NCBI RefSeq assembly: GCF_005403045.1
Contig: NZ_BJCL01000002.1
Span: forward strand, 434,001 to 498,000
Origin: Pseudaquabacterium pictum
Lineage (GTDB): Bacteria; Pseudomonadota; Gammaproteobacteria; Burkholderiales; Burkholderiaceae_C
Direction of reading: 5' to 3'
Length of the DNA: 64,000 bases
The number at the start of each line of letters is the position of its first letter. The first letter of the stretch is position 1. A program made the translations under genes and the position numbers. This document shows positions 61,728 to 64,000 of the stretch, piece by piece. A model generated the notes under the pieces. The model saw nothing but the letters and a program-made list of their open reading frames with translations. It was not told where the DNA came from and ran no database searches.

Positions 61728-62447
61728 ATGCCCCGCGTCCGCCCCGCCACGCCGCCGCTGCCTGCCACCGCCCTGCTGCAGCTGATGTGGCTGGCCTCGC
61801 CGGCCCTGCCGGTGGGCGGCTTCAGCTATTCCGAGGCGCTGGAGGCCGCGGTCGACCAGGGCCTGGTCACCGACGAGGCCAGCGCCGGCCGCTGGCTGCT
61901 GGACCAGCTGCACCTGGGCCTGCAACGTGCCGACCTGCCGCTGCTGGCCAGCGCCATGCATGCCTGGCAGCGGCGGGATGCCGAGCGGCTGACGGCGCTG
62001 AACGACTGGGCGCTGCAGACCCGCGAGACTTTCGAGATGCGCCAGCAGACCGAGCAGATGGGCCGTTCGCTGGCGGACTGGCTGCGCCAGCGCCACCCGT
62101 CCGACGACCGCCTGCCGCTGCTGGCCGCGCTGCAACCCTCGCCCACCTGGCCGATCGCCTTTGCGCTGGCCGCCACGGCCACCGGCGCGCCGCGTCGCGA
62201 ATCCCTGCTGGCCTTCGGCTTCGGCTGGGCCGAGAACCAGGTCGGCGCGGCGGTCAAGTCCGTCCCGCTGGGCCAGAGCGCCGGCCAGCGTCTGCTGGGC
62301 GCCCTGGCCCAGGCCTTGCCTGCGGCGGTGGATGCGGCGCTGGCCACCGCCACGGCGGGTGATGCCGCCCGCCAGAACCTGGCGCCGATGCTGGCCATCC
62401 TGTCGGCCCGGCATGAAGCCCAATACTCCCGGCTGTTCCGCAGCTGA
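61728..62447 (+). CDS. ureF: Urease accessory protein UreF
   Basis: A 239-residue all-helical protein that joins UreD and activates the UreG GTPase cycle. The opening [35 protein letters not shown] is the UreF hallmark. [22 protein letters not shown] and [26 protein letters not shown] follow in the usual order. It is spaced 18 bases after ureE and 24 before ureG. Confidence 0.93.
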   Translation: MPRVRPATPPLPATALLQLMWLASPALPVGGFSYSEALEAAVDQGLVTDEASAGRWLLDQLHLGLQRADLPLLASAMHAWQRRDAERLTALNDWALQTRETFEMRQQTEQMGRSLADWLRQRHPSDDRLPLLAALQPSPTWPIAFALAATATGAPRRESLLAFGFGWAENQVGAAVKSVPLGQSAGQRLLGALAQALPAAVDAALATATAGDAARQNLAPMLAILSARHEAQYSRLFRS

Positions 62448-62471
62448 TTCCCTGTCCATCGACTGACCACC

Positions 62472-63131
62472 ATGCCCCAACTGCACAGCATCCCCGGCCG
62501 CACCAAGCAACTTCCGCCGCTGCGCGTGGGCGTCGGCGGGCCGGTGGGCTCGGGCAAGACCACCCTGGTGGAGATGCTCTGCAAGACCATGCGCGCGCGC
62601 TGGGACCTGGTGGTGGTCACCAACGACATCTACACCAAGGAAGACCAGCGCCTGCTCACCGTGGCCGGCGCGCTGGACCCGGAACGCATCATGGGCGTGG
62701 AGACCGGCGGCTGCCCGCACACCGCCATCCGGGAAGACGCGTCGATCAACCTCGAGGCGGTCGACCGCATGCTGGGCAAGTTCCCCGATGCCGACATCGT
62801 GTTCATCGAGAGCGGTGGCGACAACCTGGCCGCCACCTTCAGCCCCGAGCTGAGCGACCTGACGATCTATGTGATCGACGTCGCCGCCGGCGAGAAGATC
62901 CCGCGCAAGGGCGGCCCCGGCATCACCAAGAGCGACCTGTTCGTGATCAACAAGACCGACCTGGCGCCGCATGTGGGGGCCGACCTGGCGGTGATGGAGG
63001 CCGACACCCAGCGCATGCGGCCCGACCACGCCGGCCGCCGCCCCTATGTGATGAGCAACCTGAAGACCCGCGCCGGCCTGGACGCGGTGGTGCGCTTCAT
63101 CGAGGTGCGCGGCCTGCTCACGGCCGGTTGA
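62472..63131 (+). CDS. ureG: Urease accessory GTPase UreG
   Basis: A 219-residue SIMIBI GTPase that couples GTP hydrolysis to nickel insertion. The P-loop is GGPVGSGKT (22-30), [10 protein letters not shown] follows, the metal-binding CPH motif is Cys81-Pro82-His83 ([14 protein letters not shown]), and [17 protein letters not shown] and [14 protein letters not shown] (the NKxD base motif) are intact. Its last 14 bases overlap the convergent kinase-globin gene. Confidence 0.95.
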   Translation: MPQLHSIPGRTKQLPPLRVGVGGPVGSGKTTLVEMLCKTMRARWDLVVVTNDIYTKEDQRLLTVAGALDPERIMGVETGGCPHTAIREDASINLEAVDRMLGKFPDADIVFIESGGDNLAATFSPELSDLTIYVIDVAAGEKIPRKGGPGITKSDLFVINKTDLAPHVGADLAVMEADTQRMRPDHAGRRPYVMSNLKTRAGLDAVVRFIEVRGLLTAG

Positions 63132-64000
63132 CCGGGCCGCCCGGTGCGCGGGCGCCCAGGTCCAGGTACAGGTCGACCCCTTCGCGGGCCCGCAGGCTGG
63201 CGGTCATCTCGGCATCGCGCAGCAGTTCGGCGCGGGTGAGGTAGTCGATGCCCGGCGCCAGCACCCGCTGCCAGTGGCCGCGCAGGCGGCGCGCGGTGTC
63301 GCGGTGCTGGCACACCGGGTCGCAGGCGGCGATGGACTGGGCGGGATCGGCATCGGCATGGCCGCAGACCATGTCGACCAGCAGCTCGCCGAAGGGCGCG
63401 TACAGCCCGGCCGGCATGCCGGCATGGCTGGCGGCCACATGGCTCAGCAGCGTGGGCTCGTCGCGGTCGGCCTGGCGCTGGCTGAAGGCGATCAGCAACG
63501 ACACCGCCTGCTTGAGCATGCGGTGCTGGCGCTGCCAGCGGTCGGGCCCCTGGATGCGGGCCAGCAGCTTGGCCGCCGCGCGCTTGCGCTGCACCAGGCG
63601 GGCGTAGAACTCGCTGAAGAAGCGGCTGTCGAAATCGGCCGCGCGGGTGCAGCGGCGCCAGCTGTCGCGCACCAGCACCAGCGACAGGTCGTCATGCAGG
63701 TCGGGCTCGGCCAGCACCGCCGCCATGGCCGAGCCACGCCGCGCCGGGTCGGGCTGCAGGCGTGCCGCCGGGTCGGCCTGCGCCATGGTCTGCAGCAGCG
63801 TGTCGAAGCGTTCGGGGAACAGCCGGCGCCGGCTGCGCACCGGTGGCAGCGGCGCAAACGCGTCGAGGCCGTCCTCGGCCAGGCGCCGGGGGTTGGTCAG
63901 CCGCTGCGGCAGCGCACCGGTGGCCATTTCCCAGGCCAGCAGACCCAGCATGTACTGATCGGCCAGTTCACCATCGTCGGCCTGCTCCAGCCCCACGGCC
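63118..64000 (-). CDS. Protein kinase-like protein with C-terminal globin-like domain, cut by right edge
   Basis: The visible 293 residues start mid-protein. The first part is the C-lobe of a Ser/Thr protein kinase: [21 protein letters not shown] fits subdomain IX (D-x-Y-x-L-G ... W-E-M-x-T-G), and [19 protein letters not shown] fits subdomain XI with its arginine. From about 115 residues before the end of that lobe onwards the chain looks like a globin: LVRDSWRRC (A helix), [20 protein letters not shown] (B), [16 protein letters not shown] (E), [25 protein letters not shown] (F helix, candidate proximal His) and [14 protein letters not shown] (H). So this may be a gas- or redox-sensing kinase. 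The catalytic core lies outside the window, so kinase activity cannot be judged. Confidence 0.68.
   Translation of the reverse strand, partial: AVGLEQADDGELADQYMLGLLAWEMATGALPQRLTNPRRLAEDGLDAFAPLPPVRSRRRLFPERFDTLLQTMAQADPAARLQPDPARRGSAMAAVLAEPDLHDDLSLVLVRDSWRRCTRAADFDSRFFSEFYARLVQRKRAAAKLLARIQGPDRWQRQHRMLKQAVSLLIAFSQRQADRDEPTLLSHVAASHAGMPAGLYAPFGELLVDMVCGHADADPAQSIAACDPVCQHRDTARRLRGHWQRVLAPGIDYLTRAELLRDAEMTASLRAREGVDLYLDLGARAPGGPVNRP

Noticed and set aside
60000-63029. Long leftward frame opposite ureDEFG running into the Cache gene
   Set aside because: Only its last 157 codons (59984-59514) make a real protein with signal peptide; the rest is a shadow of the urease genes.

Overview
The window is chromosomal DNA of very high G+C content (about 70% by eye) with dense coding and short intergenic gaps. 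The gene set points to a free-living betaproteobacterium of the order Burkholderiales, probably near Rubrivivax/Leptothrix/Ideonella-like lineages. The signs are three orphan Bug-type (TctC) solute-binding proteins, a Burkholderia-type porin, a ChrB/ChrA/ChrE set and MalT-like LuxR regulators. I see no rRNA, tRNA, CRISPR array, insertion sequence or phage gene. Genus is inference.

Layout: 1-13428 holds a SulP transporter (cut by the left edge), an orphan peptide/nickel-type solute-binding protein, a membrane hybrid histidine kinase, a diheme cytochrome c with a hemerythrin-like protein, and two paralogous MalT-like regulators placed tail to tail. 13501-27348 is a purine-catabolism island. Leftward, an apparent eight-gene operon runs lysR, guanine deaminase, a BMP-type purine/nucleoside ABC transporter (ATPase, two permeases, lipoprotein), a Rieske oxygenase and adenine deaminase. 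Rightward runs xdhA-xdhB-xdhC. 27548-31039 is a chromate-resistance unit (chrB, chrA, rhodanese chrE) facing a Crp/Fnr regulator. 31255-44907 is a sugar-acid island: porin, KdgR-like regulator, Bug protein, KDG kinase, TRAP transporter, SMP-30 lactonase, a DUF2855 protein, L-idonate 5-dehydrogenase, gluconate 5-dehydrogenase, a second Bug protein and glycerate kinase.

44957-59984 contains 8-oxoguanine deaminase, a secreted S1/P1 nuclease, a FrnE-like DsbA protein, 6-phosphogluconate dehydrogenase, a LysM/PhnD-like binding protein coupled to an unrecognised two-TM protein, a Bug protein divergent from a NitT/TauT-type ABC importer, a lipoprotein/outer-membrane-like pair, a chemoreceptor and a secreted Cache-domain protein. 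60177-63131 is ureD-ureE-ureF-ureG with no room for ureABC. The right edge cuts a protein with a kinase C-lobe followed by what looks like a globin domain.

The parts fit together as nitrogen and carbon scavenging. A secreted nuclease and a purine importer would supply purines. Deaminases and xanthine dehydrogenase take them towards urate. Glycerate kinase could collect glyoxylate-derived carbon, and urease maturation would serve the urea released. The enzymes between urate and urea, and the urease subunits, are not in this window. The sugar-acid island would import hexonates or lactones and feed them through gluconate and 2-keto-3-deoxygluconate to the Entner-Doudoroff route. The least explained parts are the Rieske gene inside the purine operon, the LysM-PhnD/two-TM pair, the kinase-globin protein and the urease locus without structural genes.
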